Origin: Bacilli bacterium | GTDB taxonomy: Bacteria > Bacillota_I > Bacilli_A > Haloplasmatales > Haloplasmataceae | Direction of reading: 5' to 3' | Assembly (NCBI GenBank): GCA_012513195.1 | Contig: JAAZCR010000172.1 | Coordinates: 1 to 10,914 of the forward strand | DNA: 10,914 bases | Shown: one piece after another, positions 1 through 5,901 of the stretch | How the letters are laid out: each line of letters opens with the position of its first letter | How positions within the stretch are numbered: the stretch's first letter is position 1 | Made by a program: the position numbers and the translations under genes | Notes under the pieces: generated by a model | What the model was told of the DNA's origin: nothing | The model's database searches: none | Seen by the model: only the letters and a program-made list of their open reading frames with translations

Positions 1-507
1 CCATTATTCAAAGGAAAAGATGTAGCAGTAATTGGTGGTGGTAACTCTGGTATCGAAGCGGCTATTGACCTTGCTGGTATTTGTCGTCATGTAACTGTTT
101 TAGAGTTCTTACCAGAGTTAAAAGCTGACAAAGTCTTACAAGACCGCCTTTACAGTTTACCAAATGTGACAGTCATTAAAAATGCTCAAACCAAAGAAAT
201 TACTGGAACTGATAAAGTAAATGGTATTACCTATATTGATCGTGCAACTGGTGAAGAACACCACGTTGACCTTCAAGGTGTCTTCGTTCAAATTGGGTTA
301 GTACCTAACACTGAATGGTTAGGCGATACGGTAAATCGCAATCGCTTTGGTGAAATTGAAATCAATAATCGTTGTGAAACCAGCATTCCTGGTATTTTTG
401 CAGCTGGTGATTGTACAACAAATCCATATAAACAAATCATCATTGCAATGGGTAGTGGTGCAACCGCCGCATTAAGTGCTTTTGATTACTTAATTAAAAA
501 TTACTAA
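1..507 (+). CDS. ahpF: Alkyl hydroperoxide reductase subunit F, C-terminal part (5' end outside window)
   Basis: An open frame runs from the first base to a TAA at 505-507 and gives 168 residues of a protein normally about 510 long. It begins with PLFKGK, which in AhpF follows directly after the redox-active CPHC pair, so that cysteine pair and the N-terminal thioredoxin-like domains lie outside the window. Visible parts are the NAD(P)H-binding turn GGGNSG (about residues 12-17), the AhpF-type stretch [13 protein letters not shown], and the FAD-binding AGDCTT near the C-terminus followed by [10 protein letters not shown]. In the family this flavoprotein passes electrons from NADH to the peroxiredoxin AhpC in the cytoplasm. 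FVQIGL and SAFDYLI favour AhpF over thioredoxin reductase, which shares the fold. It is the only plus-strand gene and is convergent with sfsA. Confidence 0.93.
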   Translation, partial: PLFKGKDVAVIGGGNSGIEAAIDLAGICRHVTVLEFLPELKADKVLQDRLYSLPNVTVIKNAQTKEITGTDKVNGITYIDRATGEEHHVDLQGVFVQIGLVPNTEWLGDTVNRNRFGEIEINNRCETSIPGIFAAGDCTTNPYKQIIIAMGSGATAALSAFDYLIKNY

Positions 508-517
508 TATAAATAAT

Positions 518-549
518 AAAAGTCGATTGAATTAATCAATCGACTTTTT
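518..549. terminator. Bidirectional intrinsic terminator between ahpF and sfsA
   Basis: A 13-bp perfect inverted repeat (518-530 with 536-548) encloses a 5-nt loop. It is followed by T5 on the plus strand and by a T-rich run on the minus strand. It lies 10 nt after the ahpF stop. The left-moving transcript reads it too, because the sfsA stop codon (TGA, 536-538) is inside the stem, so one hairpin can serve both convergent genes. Confidence 0.85.
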
Positions 550-1243
550 CTATTTCGGGTAAGTAAAAAGGTACTTTATTCCCAATTACAATCTGATCTT
601 CAGTAACGAAAGCATCATATACGATAATCGAAACACCTTTTCGATAAGCTTCAATTAAAGCTTGGGTAAACCCTTTATCCATTGCTAAATGTGGAGTAAA
701 CATTTTGCATCCTTGCATCTGAATCAGGAAAAAGATAATTCCTTTATAACCATCTTCTTGTGCTTTTATTAGTTCATAAATATGCTTCGTTCCTCTATAA
801 GTAGGTGCATCGGGAAACATCGCTATATCATTATGTTCTAAAGTTACACCCTTTACTTCAATAAAACCACTACTATCATTGTTTTCAAAGTAAAGATCAA
901 AGCGGGAGTTACCAAATAAAACTTCACGCTTAATAGTTAAAATATTACCAATTTCAGGTATTTGACCATGTTTAATAGCTTGATAAACTACATTATTAGG
1001 TGCTAATGAATCAATATTTACTAGACGATCATTTTTATATACCGCTATAATAGAATATTTCGTTTTTCGGTTTGGATTATCATTTACTTCTAATAATACT
1101 TTCGCATCTGGAACTAATAATTCTTTCAATCTACCTGTATTTTTTATGTGTACTTGTTCTATTTGATAATTTATTATCACATCAGCTAAGAAACGGTTTA
1201 ATTTGCGCACAAAAGTTCCTGATATAACCTGATTGTACTTCAT
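536..1243 (-). CDS. sfsA: SfsA family protein (sugar fermentation stimulation / putative DNA-binding nuclease-like)
   Basis: The 235-residue product has the usual SfsA length. Family landmarks are the N-terminal NRFLAD, HIKNTGR (about residues 32-38), the DNPNRKTKY stretch, GNSRFDLYFE, FIEVKGVTLE, FPDAPTYRGTKH and the IQMQG...FTPH block. The GNSRFD...EVKG arrangement resembles the acidic/lysine core of restriction-like nuclease folds, and SfsA has been described as DNA-binding, but its cellular role is unsettled. The ATG at 1243 is preceded by GGAAGG at a good distance and sits 18 nt after rlmH, so it is probably the last gene of a walJ-rlmH-sfsA unit. Its TGA stop falls inside the shared terminator. 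At some usually conserved places it differs from the common form (DAPTYRG where DAPTERG is usual, DSLAPN for DSQAPN). Family assignment is confident; function is not. Confidence 0.9.
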   Translation of the reverse strand: MKYNQVISGTFVRKLNRFLADVIINYQIEQVHIKNTGRLKELLVPDAKVLLEVNDNPNRKTKYSIIAVYKNDRLVNIDSLAPNNVVYQAIKHGQIPEIGNILTIKREVLFGNSRFDLYFENNDSSGFIEVKGVTLEHNDIAMFPDAPTYRGTKHIYELIKAQEDGYKGIIFFLIQMQGCKMFTPHLAMDKGFTQALIEAYRKGVSIIVYDAFVTEDQIVIGNKVPFYLPEIEKVD

Positions 1244-1261
1244 ATTTAACCTTCCATATTA

Positions 1262-1741
1262 TTATTTATGATATGTTTCATTATTTATAATTTTAAAGGC
1301 TCGATATATCTGCTCAAGTAGGATAATTCGCATTAATTGATGGGGAAAGGTCATTTTAGAAAAGGACAATAATTCATTAGCTCTATTAAAAACATTAACA
1401 CCTAGCCCATTTGACCCACCAATCACAAAGACAATATCGCTAGTAAGATAAGTCATATGGTTGGCAAAAAATGTAGCGAATTCTTCGCTACTTTTTTGTT
1501 TACCTTCAATCGCTAACGCAACAACATAATCACTATCTGTAATTTTACTTAGAATTCTTTTTCCTTCTATTTCTTTAACTTGATTTAATTCTGCTTCGCT
1601 TAACTTTTCCGGTGCTTTTTCATCATTTACTTCTATAATTTCAATTTTTATATAACTATTTAGACGTTTGAGATATTCATCGATACCTGAGGTTAAATAC
1701 TTCTCTTTAATTTTACCAACACAAACAATTTTTATTTTCAT
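1262..1741 (-). CDS. rlmH: 23S rRNA (pseudouridine1915-N3)-methyltransferase RlmH
   Basis: The 159-residue protein matches the usual length of this SPOUT-class methyltransferase. In the family it uses S-adenosylmethionine to methylate pseudouridine 1915 in helix 69 of 23S rRNA on the 70S ribosome. Visible signatures are the N-terminal [25 protein letters not shown] (the SAM-binding glycine loop), [14 protein letters not shown] and the C-terminal [11 protein letters not shown]...YHK tail that contributes to the active site. The ending ETYHK replaces the very common EPYHK. The ATG at 1741 has GGTGAT upstream and lies 12 nt after the walJ stop, which indicates co-transcription. In Bacillus these two genes also lie near one another close to the origin. 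Confidence 0.95.
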   Translation of the reverse strand: MKIKIVCVGKIKEKYLTSGIDEYLKRLNSYIKIEIIEVNDEKAPEKLSEAELNQVKEIEGKRILSKITDSDYVVALAIEGKQKSSEEFATFFANHMTYLTSDIVFVIGGSNGLGVNVFNRANELLSFSKMTFPHQLMRIILLEQIYRAFKIINNETYHK

Positions 1742-1753
1742 AATATCACCAAT

Positions 1754-2539
1754 CTAAATTATTGTTGGTTCAGTAATCTGGTATTGATGGGTAGCAATGA
1801 ATTTAATAGAATGATAAAACTCAGACTTCGAAAAGATTTCTTCTACAGTTAAATATAATAAATCAACATTATTGGCTTCTTCACTGATATGTGCTAAATA
1901 AATTACCTTTGTATTTTTACCAACTACCCGCATTAAAGTATTTAACGCATCCTCATTACATAAGTGCCCTTTATCACCAATAATTCTCTGAATTAAACTC
2001 CAAGGTCGTTTAGTCATCATTAACATTTCAATATTGTGATTGGTTTCAAATATATATACATCAGCATCTTTAATGTATTCTTCATTTTCTTGACTTACAA
2101 AACCTGTATCTGTTAAATAAACGACTTTTTTATTATTTTCTTTTATTACATAACCAAATGGTTCATTTGCATCATGGCTTAATGGTATTGGTAATATAGA
2201 AATATCATTTAGATAAACTTCTTCTAGTGGCTCAATGATATTAAAATGTTCATAGGTAATACCAATTTTTTTGTCTGATACTAAAGCTTCATATGTTCCA
2301 TGACTTAAAGCAACATATATATTGTGATGTGTAAGAACTTTTTCTAATCCTTGCACATGATCAGTGTGTTCATGTGTAATAAAGATTGCATCAATATCAT
2401 TTAATGATACATTAACTTCTTTAAGTCTCGTATTTAAGAGTCGATAGGAAATTCCTACATAAATGAGTATCTTATTTTGATCTGTTTCTATTAATGTACA
2501 ATTTCCTTTACTTCCACTTGCTAGAATCGTTACTTTCAT
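1754..2539 (-). CDS. walJ: MBL-fold metallohydrolase, WalJ/YycJ family
   Basis: This is a 261-residue metallo-beta-lactamase-fold protein of the YycJ/WalJ group, cytoplasmic with no signal peptide. It starts VTILASGSKGN and carries the zinc motif HEHTDH (residues 56-61), then SHDANEPFGY, the metal-bridging aspartate in YLTDTGFVS, FETNHN, PWS, the GHLCNEDA block and YLAHIS. These mark this subfamily rather than RNase J or glyoxalase II. In Bacilli the gene is usually linked to the walRK cell-wall two-component operon and has been tied to DNA repair or replication; the substrate is unknown. The ATG at 2539 is chosen because AAGGA is 10 nt upstream. An in-frame GTG at 2548 is too close to that site. 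One oddity is that the strand-end motif, normally (V/I)DAG, reads IYVG at residues 26-29, so the usual Asp is Tyr. Confidence 0.88.
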   Translation of the reverse strand: MKVTILASGSKGNCTLIETDQNKILIYVGISYRLLNTRLKEVNVSLNDIDAIFITHEHTDHVQGLEKVLTHHNIYVALSHGTYEALVSDKKIGITYEHFNIIEPLEEVYLNDISILPIPLSHDANEPFGYVIKENNKKVVYLTDTGFVSQENEEYIKDADVYIFETNHNIEMLMMTKRPWSLIQRIIGDKGHLCNEDALNTLMRVVGKNTKVIYLAHISEEANNVDLLYLTVEEIFSKSEFYHSIKFIATHQYQITEPTII

Positions 2540-2564
2540 GTTTTCCACATCCTTACATCATCTT

Positions 2565-2593
2565 ATTGTATCATAATTCTCCTGGATTTTGAA
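2565..2593 (-). promoter_or_regulatory. Probable sigma-A promoter for walJ-rlmH-sfsA
   Basis: On the minus strand TTCAAA (2593-2588) is separated by 17 nt from TACAAT (2570-2565), with TG one base upstream of the -10 (extended -10). It sits between the serS terminator and the walJ start, where a new transcription unit must begin if the terminator works. The -35 is a 4/6 match, so the extended -10 carries most of the case. Confidence 0.6.
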
Positions 2594-2608
2594 ATAAGAT
2601 GAATAAAG

Positions 2609-2643
2609 AAAAAACTTCCCTTAATTTATATTTAAGGGAAGTT
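2609..2643 (-). terminator. Intrinsic terminator after serS
   Basis: A 12-bp perfect stem (2613-2624 with 2632-2643) with a 7-nt loop is followed on the minus strand by a run of T. It lies about 40 nt past the serS stop codon and separates serS from the walJ unit. Confidence 0.9.
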
Positions 2644-2684
2644 AACATCGAAACACTTGTTCGAATAATTATTCTTTTTAATTA

Positions 2685-3962
2685 TTAACGAATGTATTCT
2701 AATCCACCCATGTAAGGACGTAATACTTTTGGAATAAGGATGCTACCATCTTCTTGTTGATAGTTCTCTATGATAGCTGCCCAGGTTCTACCTACAGCTA
2801 ATCCTGACCCATTTAATGTGTGAACAAATTCTGGTTTAGCTTTTGGCGATCTACGGAACTTGATGTTTGCCCGCCGTGCTTGGTAATCTTCAAAATTGAT
2901 ACAGGAAGAAATTTCTTTATAATCGTTATAAGATGGTAACCACACCTCAATGTCATAAGTTTTAGCAGAACTAAATCCTAAATCACCTGCGCATAATTCA
3001 ACAACACGATAAGGTATTTCTAAGAGTTGGAGGATATGTTCCGCATCTCGAGTAAGTTGTTCTAAAGCCTCATAAGAATCTTCAGGTTTAGTAATCTTTA
3101 CTAATTCAACTTTATTAAATTGATGTTGCCTAATTATCCCTCTGGTATCCCGACCTGCAGCACCTGCTTCAGCACGGAAACATGGTGTATAAGCACAGAA
3201 GGATATTGTTAAATCATCACCATTGAGAATTTCATTACGATAATAGTTTGTTACAGGTACTTCAGCAGTTGGAACTAGAAAGTAGTTTTGATTATTATAG
3301 AGTTTAAATGCCTCTTCTTCAAATTTTGGTAATTGCCCAGTACCAGTCATGCTATCACGGTTGACAATAAAAGGTGGTAACTGTTCTTCATATCCATGGA
3401 GTTGAGTATGAACATCTAACATAAAGTTGATTAGTGCACGTTCTAATTTTGCGCCTAACTTCTTATAAATCGCAAATCGCGAACCAGTGATTTTGCCAGC
3501 TCTTTCGAAGTCGATGATGTCTAGATCTACCGCGAGGTCCCAATGTGGTTTTGGTGTAAAGTTAAACTTTGTTGGTTCACCCCATTTTCTTACCACTACA
3601 TTATCATCAGAAGATGTTCCACGTGGAACATTTTTATTAGGTAAATTAGGCGTGTTTAACAAAATATTTTTAATCTCGTCTTCTATTTCTCTTAATCTTT
3701 CGTCTAATTCTTTAATTTTATTGTCATCAATATCCATTTCTTGTAATAATGGTGTAATGTCTTTGTTTTCTCTTTTATATATTCCAATTTGTTTAGAAAG
3801 AGTGTTCTTTCTTGCTTTTAGTTCTTCCACCTCCACGATTATTTTCCGTCGTTCTTCATCTAAGGTAAGAAAATTATCAAGATAACTAAAATCGTCATTG
3901 CGTAAGCTTAAACGTTCTTTTACTTCGGCAAAATTTTCGCGAACAAATTTTGGATCAAGCAT
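2685..3962 (-). CDS. serS: Serine--tRNA ligase (seryl-tRNA synthetase)
   Basis: The 425-residue class II aminoacyl-tRNA synthetase has the normal SerS length. It charges tRNA-Ser, and tRNA-Sec if present, with serine in the cytoplasm. The N-terminal 100 or so residues are the heptad-rich coiled-coil arm that grips the long variable arm of tRNA-Ser. The catalytic core follows: [12 protein letters not shown], the [12 protein letters not shown] stretch, motif 2 ([14 protein letters not shown]...QHQF) and motif 3 ([10 protein letters not shown]) near the C-terminus. The start is ATG-CTT-GAT at 3962, eight nt after GGAG. The ATG at 3968 is too near the ribosome site, and the frame continuing upstream to 4019 is not supported. 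Odd residues are SSCINFED where SSCSNFED is almost universal and GRTWAA where GRTVAA is usual. Expression is under the T-box upstream. A parS site is embedded in codons for NVPRGT. Confidence 0.96.
   Translation of the reverse strand: MLDPKFVRENFAEVKERLSLRNDDFSYLDNFLTLDEERRKIIVEVEELKARKNTLSKQIGIYKRENKDITPLLQEMDIDDNKIKELDERLREIEDEIKNILLNTPNLPNKNVPRGTSSDDNVVVRKWGEPTKFNFTPKPHWDLAVDLDIIDFERAGKITGSRFAIYKKLGAKLERALINFMLDVHTQLHGYEEQLPPFIVNRDSMTGTGQLPKFEEEAFKLYNNQNYFLVPTAEVPVTNYYRNEILNGDDLTISFCAYTPCFRAEAGAAGRDTRGIIRQHQFNKVELVKITKPEDSYEALEQLTRDAEHILQLLEIPYRVVELCAGDLGFSSAKTYDIEVWLPSYNDYKEISSCINFEDYQARRANIKFRRSPKAKPEFVHTLNGSGLAVGRTWAAIIENYQQEDGSILIPKVLRPYMGGLEYIR
3615..3630. other. parS site (ParB/Spo0J binding) inside serS
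   Basis: This is a 16-bp perfect palindrome TGTTCCACGTGGAACA, extended to 18 bp by flanking A/T. It fits the bacterial parS form TGTTnCACGTGnAACA bound by ParB/Spo0J, which nucleates the partition complex and loads SMC near the origin. It lies in the serS region joining the coiled coil to the catalytic core, encoding roughly NVPRGT. A second exact copy is 1.36 kb away. parS sites inside genes are common in Bacilli. Confidence 0.88.
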
Positions 3963-4009
3963 ATTCATCTCTCCTTTACTTAATATTTTACTTATTTTTG
4001 TAATAGTTA

Positions 4010-4018
4010 TTATCCACA
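4010..4018 (+). other. Isolated consensus DnaA box
   Basis: TTATCCACA, the exact DnaA-box consensus, lies between the serS T-box terminator and the serS start, so it is within the leader of the serS mRNA. It is single rather than clustered. A rough calculation from base composition gives a chance expectation of about 0.1-0.2 per window of this size on both strands, so function is only possible. Confidence 0.35.
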
Positions 4019-4052
4019 ATGTTTATTAAACATAATAGATTAAAATAGAAAC

Positions 4053-4085
4053 AAAAAAACTCGTCCCCACCTTAGGGACGAGTTT
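4053..4085 (-). terminator. T-box-controlled intrinsic terminator before serS
   Basis: An 11-bp perfect GC-containing stem (4057-4067 with 4075-4085) has a 7-nt loop and is followed on the minus strand by seven T. It overlaps the T-box antiterminator partner, as expected for the off state of the switch. Confidence 0.93.
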
Positions 4086-4287
4086 AAAACCCGCGTTGCC
4101 ACCCTAGTTAGAGCCCTTACGACTCTCAACTCATAAAGATAACGGTTAACCCGAAAATGCTTTTCACATTTTACTCCAAGGTGGATTCGTAATATCATTA
4201 TATCAGTTCGCACCAACCACTGACTCTCTTAGATAATGGATATTACTACTAGTCCTTGTCAACGTTCTATATTAAGTTGATATGTTA
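4053..4287 (-). promoter_or_regulatory. T-box leader (tRNA-Ser-sensing antitermination riboswitch) of serS
   Basis: On the minus strand a Stem I-like region carries AGAGAG and the apical GGTTGGTGCGAAC (4218-4206). It is followed by the T-box sequence AGGGTGGCAACGCGGGT (4105-4089) and a terminator. Stem I pairing includes CATTAT/ATAATG, and a base helix pairs CAAGG with CCTTG. Uncharged tRNA binding stabilises the antiterminator, in which AGGG can pair with CCCT from the 5' arm of the terminator. The UGGN element reads UGGC, which pairs with a tRNA whose discriminator is G73, as in tRNA-Ser. The trinucleotide just before the conserved GAA in the presumed specifier loop reads UAC (4191-4189), whereas a Ser codon was expected. 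This region fills the 337-bp gap between serS and pdxT. Confidence 0.93.
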
Positions 4288-4293
4288 TTATAT

Positions 4294-4322
4294 ATATTAT
4301 TACTCATTTCTATATTTGTCAA
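4294..4322 (-). promoter_or_regulatory. Probable serS promoter
   Basis: A perfect TTGACA (-35, 4322-4317) lies in the last codons of pdxT and is followed after 17 nt by TAATAT (4299-4294). That places the start of transcription just before the T-box Stem I. The region is rich in TA steps and a TATAAT also occurs at 4292-4287, but at 24 nt from the -35, so the exact -10 is uncertain. Confidence 0.55.
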
Positions 4323-4869
4323 CCATATTAATGAAAAACTGCCCAATCTTTAAATCATCAGTTAATTCGGGATGAAAACTAGTAGCTAGTTGGTATCCTT
4401 GTTTTACAGCCACGATAACATCTTTATATGTGCCTAAAACCTCAACGTTATCACTTGCTATTTCAATGTATGGTGCTCTTATGAAAACCCCTACAACATC
4501 ACCTATACCTTTTAAGTTAATCACATCTTCAAAACTTGCTACTTGTCTTCCAAAAGCATTTCGTTTTAATCTTACATCCAATGTACCAATATGGGTTGGA
4601 TAACCTACATTTTCTTTTGCTAATAATACCATACCCGCACAAGTGCCAAAAACTGGTTTAGTTGCACAATAAGATTTTAACTTATCCATAAATCCATAAC
4701 GATCAATTAAGTAACGCATGGTCGTGCTTTCTCCACCAGGTAGAACTAGACCGTCAATGTCGTCTAATTGTTCTGGTTGTTTTACAAGTATTGTTTCCAC
4801 CCCTAATTTACTAAAATAATCTTGATGTTCTCTAAAAGATCCCTGTAGCGCTAATATTCCTATTTTCAT
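4300..4869 (-). CDS. pdxT: Pyridoxal 5'-phosphate synthase glutaminase subunit PdxT
   Basis: The 189-residue class I glutaminase hydrolyses glutamine and channels ammonia to PdxS for pyridoxal phosphate synthesis in the DXP-independent vitamin B6 pathway. The N-terminal KIGILALQG, LPGGEST (oxyanion-region glycines about 45-46) and the nucleophile Cys77 in VFGTCAGM are present. So are FGRQ, FIRAP and the His166/Glu168 pair in SFHPELT, so the catalytic triad is complete. Length is normal for the family (about 185-200). The start ATG at 4869 has GGAAGAG upstream. The gene has its own strong promoter and is separated from pdxS by 147 nt that contain a terminator-like parS palindrome, whereas pdxS and pdxT are often tightly coupled. 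No disabling change is seen, but its partner gene pdxS is interrupted. Confidence 0.95.
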   Translation of the reverse strand: MKIGILALQGSFREHQDYFSKLGVETILVKQPEQLDDIDGLVLPGGESTTMRYLIDRYGFMDKLKSYCATKPVFGTCAGMVLLAKENVGYPTHIGTLDVRLKRNAFGRQVASFEDVINLKGIGDVVGVFIRAPYIEIASDNVEVLGTYKDVIVAVKQGYQLATSFHPELTDDLKIGQFFINMVDKYRNE

Positions 4870-4904
4870 CTTACCACTCTTCCTTTAATATTATTCCACA
4901 CCTT

Positions 4905-4932
4905 ATTTTAAATCATTAAAAAAGTTTGTCAA
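4905..4932 (-). promoter_or_regulatory. Probable sigma-A promoter for pdxT
   Basis: On the minus strand a perfect TTGACA (4932-4927) is separated by 16 nt from TAAAAT (4910-4905). It lies just downstream of the parS palindrome and 36 nt before the pdxT start, so pdxT can be transcribed independently of gyrA-pdxS. Confidence 0.65.
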
Positions 4933-4957
4933 TTGCTTAGTGTTGATTGTCTCTTAG

Positions 4958-4997
4958 TTAAACAAAAAATGTTCCACGTGGAACATTTTTTGTTTAA
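4958..4997. repeat. 40-bp perfect palindrome around a parS site, resembling a bidirectional terminator
   Basis: Twenty bases on each side of the centre (between 4977 and 4978) are exact complements. The core 4970-4985 is TGTTCCACGTGGAACA, an exact parS. It is flanked by A6 on the left and T6 on the right, then by TTAAAC/GTTTAA. As RNA in either direction it can fold into a GTTCC/GGAAC-topped hairpin followed by U6, which resembles an intrinsic terminator. It lies 19 nt past the pdxS stop and upstream of the pdxT promoter, so it may both end the gyrA-pdxS transcript and act as the partition site. The parS assignment is strong; the terminator role is inferred. Confidence 0.88.
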
Positions 4998-5016
4998 GAT
5001 ATATTGAATATGTTGA

Positions 5017-5901
5017 TTATTTACCTCTTTCACTCATGCGGTCTTTAAATTCTAATGTCGTTAAATCAATTCCTCGCATTGGTTCGCCTAAACCACGAGA
5101 TAAATCTACAATTCGATCATAATCTTGATAATAGGTCACAGCTTCTACAATCGCACGAGCAAATTTTTCAGGATTTTGTGATTTGAAAATACCTGAACCA
5201 ACAAATACTCCATCAGCACCTAAATGCATCTTTCATGCAGCATCAGCAGGTGTTGCTACCCCACCAGCAGCAAAATTAACAACTGGCAATCTTCCTAATT
5301 TCTTTATTTCTAATAAAACGTGATATGGAGCCCCCAGTTCTTTTGCATAGACCATTAACTCATCTTCACGCATACCAATTACCTTTTGAATTTGTGCTTG
5401 CATAATGCGCATATGTCTTACAGCTTCAACGATATTACCAGTACCAGGTTCTCCCTTTGTTCTAATCATAGATGCACCTTCGGCAATCCGACGGCATGCT
5501 TCACCTAGATCACGAGCACCACAGACGAAAGGTACAGTAAATTCCTTTTTATTGATATGGAACATATCATCTGCAGGTGTTAAGACTACTGATTAATCGA
5601 TATAATCTACACCCATAGCTTCTAGAAGTCTTGCTTCAACATAATGACCAATACGGCATTTAGCCATTACTGGAATAGATACAGCATTCATAATTTCTTC
5701 AATAATTACCGGATCTGCCATCCGTGCTACGCCACCTGCAGCCCGAATATCTGCAGGTACTTTTTCAAGTGCCATAACAGCCACAGCGCCAGCTTGCTCA
5801 GCAATTTTCGCTTGCTCAGCATTAACAACGTCCATGATGACGCCGCCCTTTTGCATTTTAGCCATACCACGTTTTACTCTTTCTGTTCCAGTATTTTTCA
5901 T
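5017..5901 (-). pseudogene. pdxS: PLP synthase subunit PdxS, interrupted by two in-frame stop codons
   Basis: The whole frame is 295 codons including the final TAA, which equals the usual 294-residue PdxS. It is homologous throughout and in one reading frame. PdxS makes pyridoxal phosphate from ribose 5-phosphate, glyceraldehyde 3-phosphate and ammonia from PdxT. Asp24 (GVIMDVVN), Lys81 (VMAKCRIGH) and Lys149 ([10 protein letters not shown]), the catalytic residues, are all present, as is the phosphate loop VFVGSGIF. Codon 103 is TAA (5595-5593) where the family has Glu (DYIDES), and codon 223 is TGA (5235-5233) in ADAA-stop-KMHLG where Leu or Met is usual. Translation ending at codon 103 would lose Lys149, so it would be inactive. 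Start ATG 5901 follows GAGGAGG and overlaps the gyrA stop (ATGA), which indicates translational coupling. A sequencing or assembly error is an alternative to true decay. Confidence 0.88.

Noticed and set aside
3487..3885. Plus-strand open frame opposite serS, and similar antisense frames in pdxS, gyrA and gyrB
   Set aside because: They are shadows of strongly conserved minus-strand genes, without ribosome sites or recognisable domains.
3963..4019. N-terminal extension of SerS up to 4019
   Set aside because: The extension covers the serS ribosome site and has no homology; SerS begins with [11 protein letters not shown] at 3962.
4887..4897. Further DnaA boxes (TTTTCCACA at 2541-2549, TATTCCACA near 4891)
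   Set aside because: Each has mismatches to the consensus and they do not cluster; no origin or DNA-unwinding element is visible in the window.
5017..5901. Three separate small genes in the pdxS region
   Set aside because: The pieces are in one frame, end to end homologous to a single PdxS of normal length, and the internal 'starts' have no ribosome sites.
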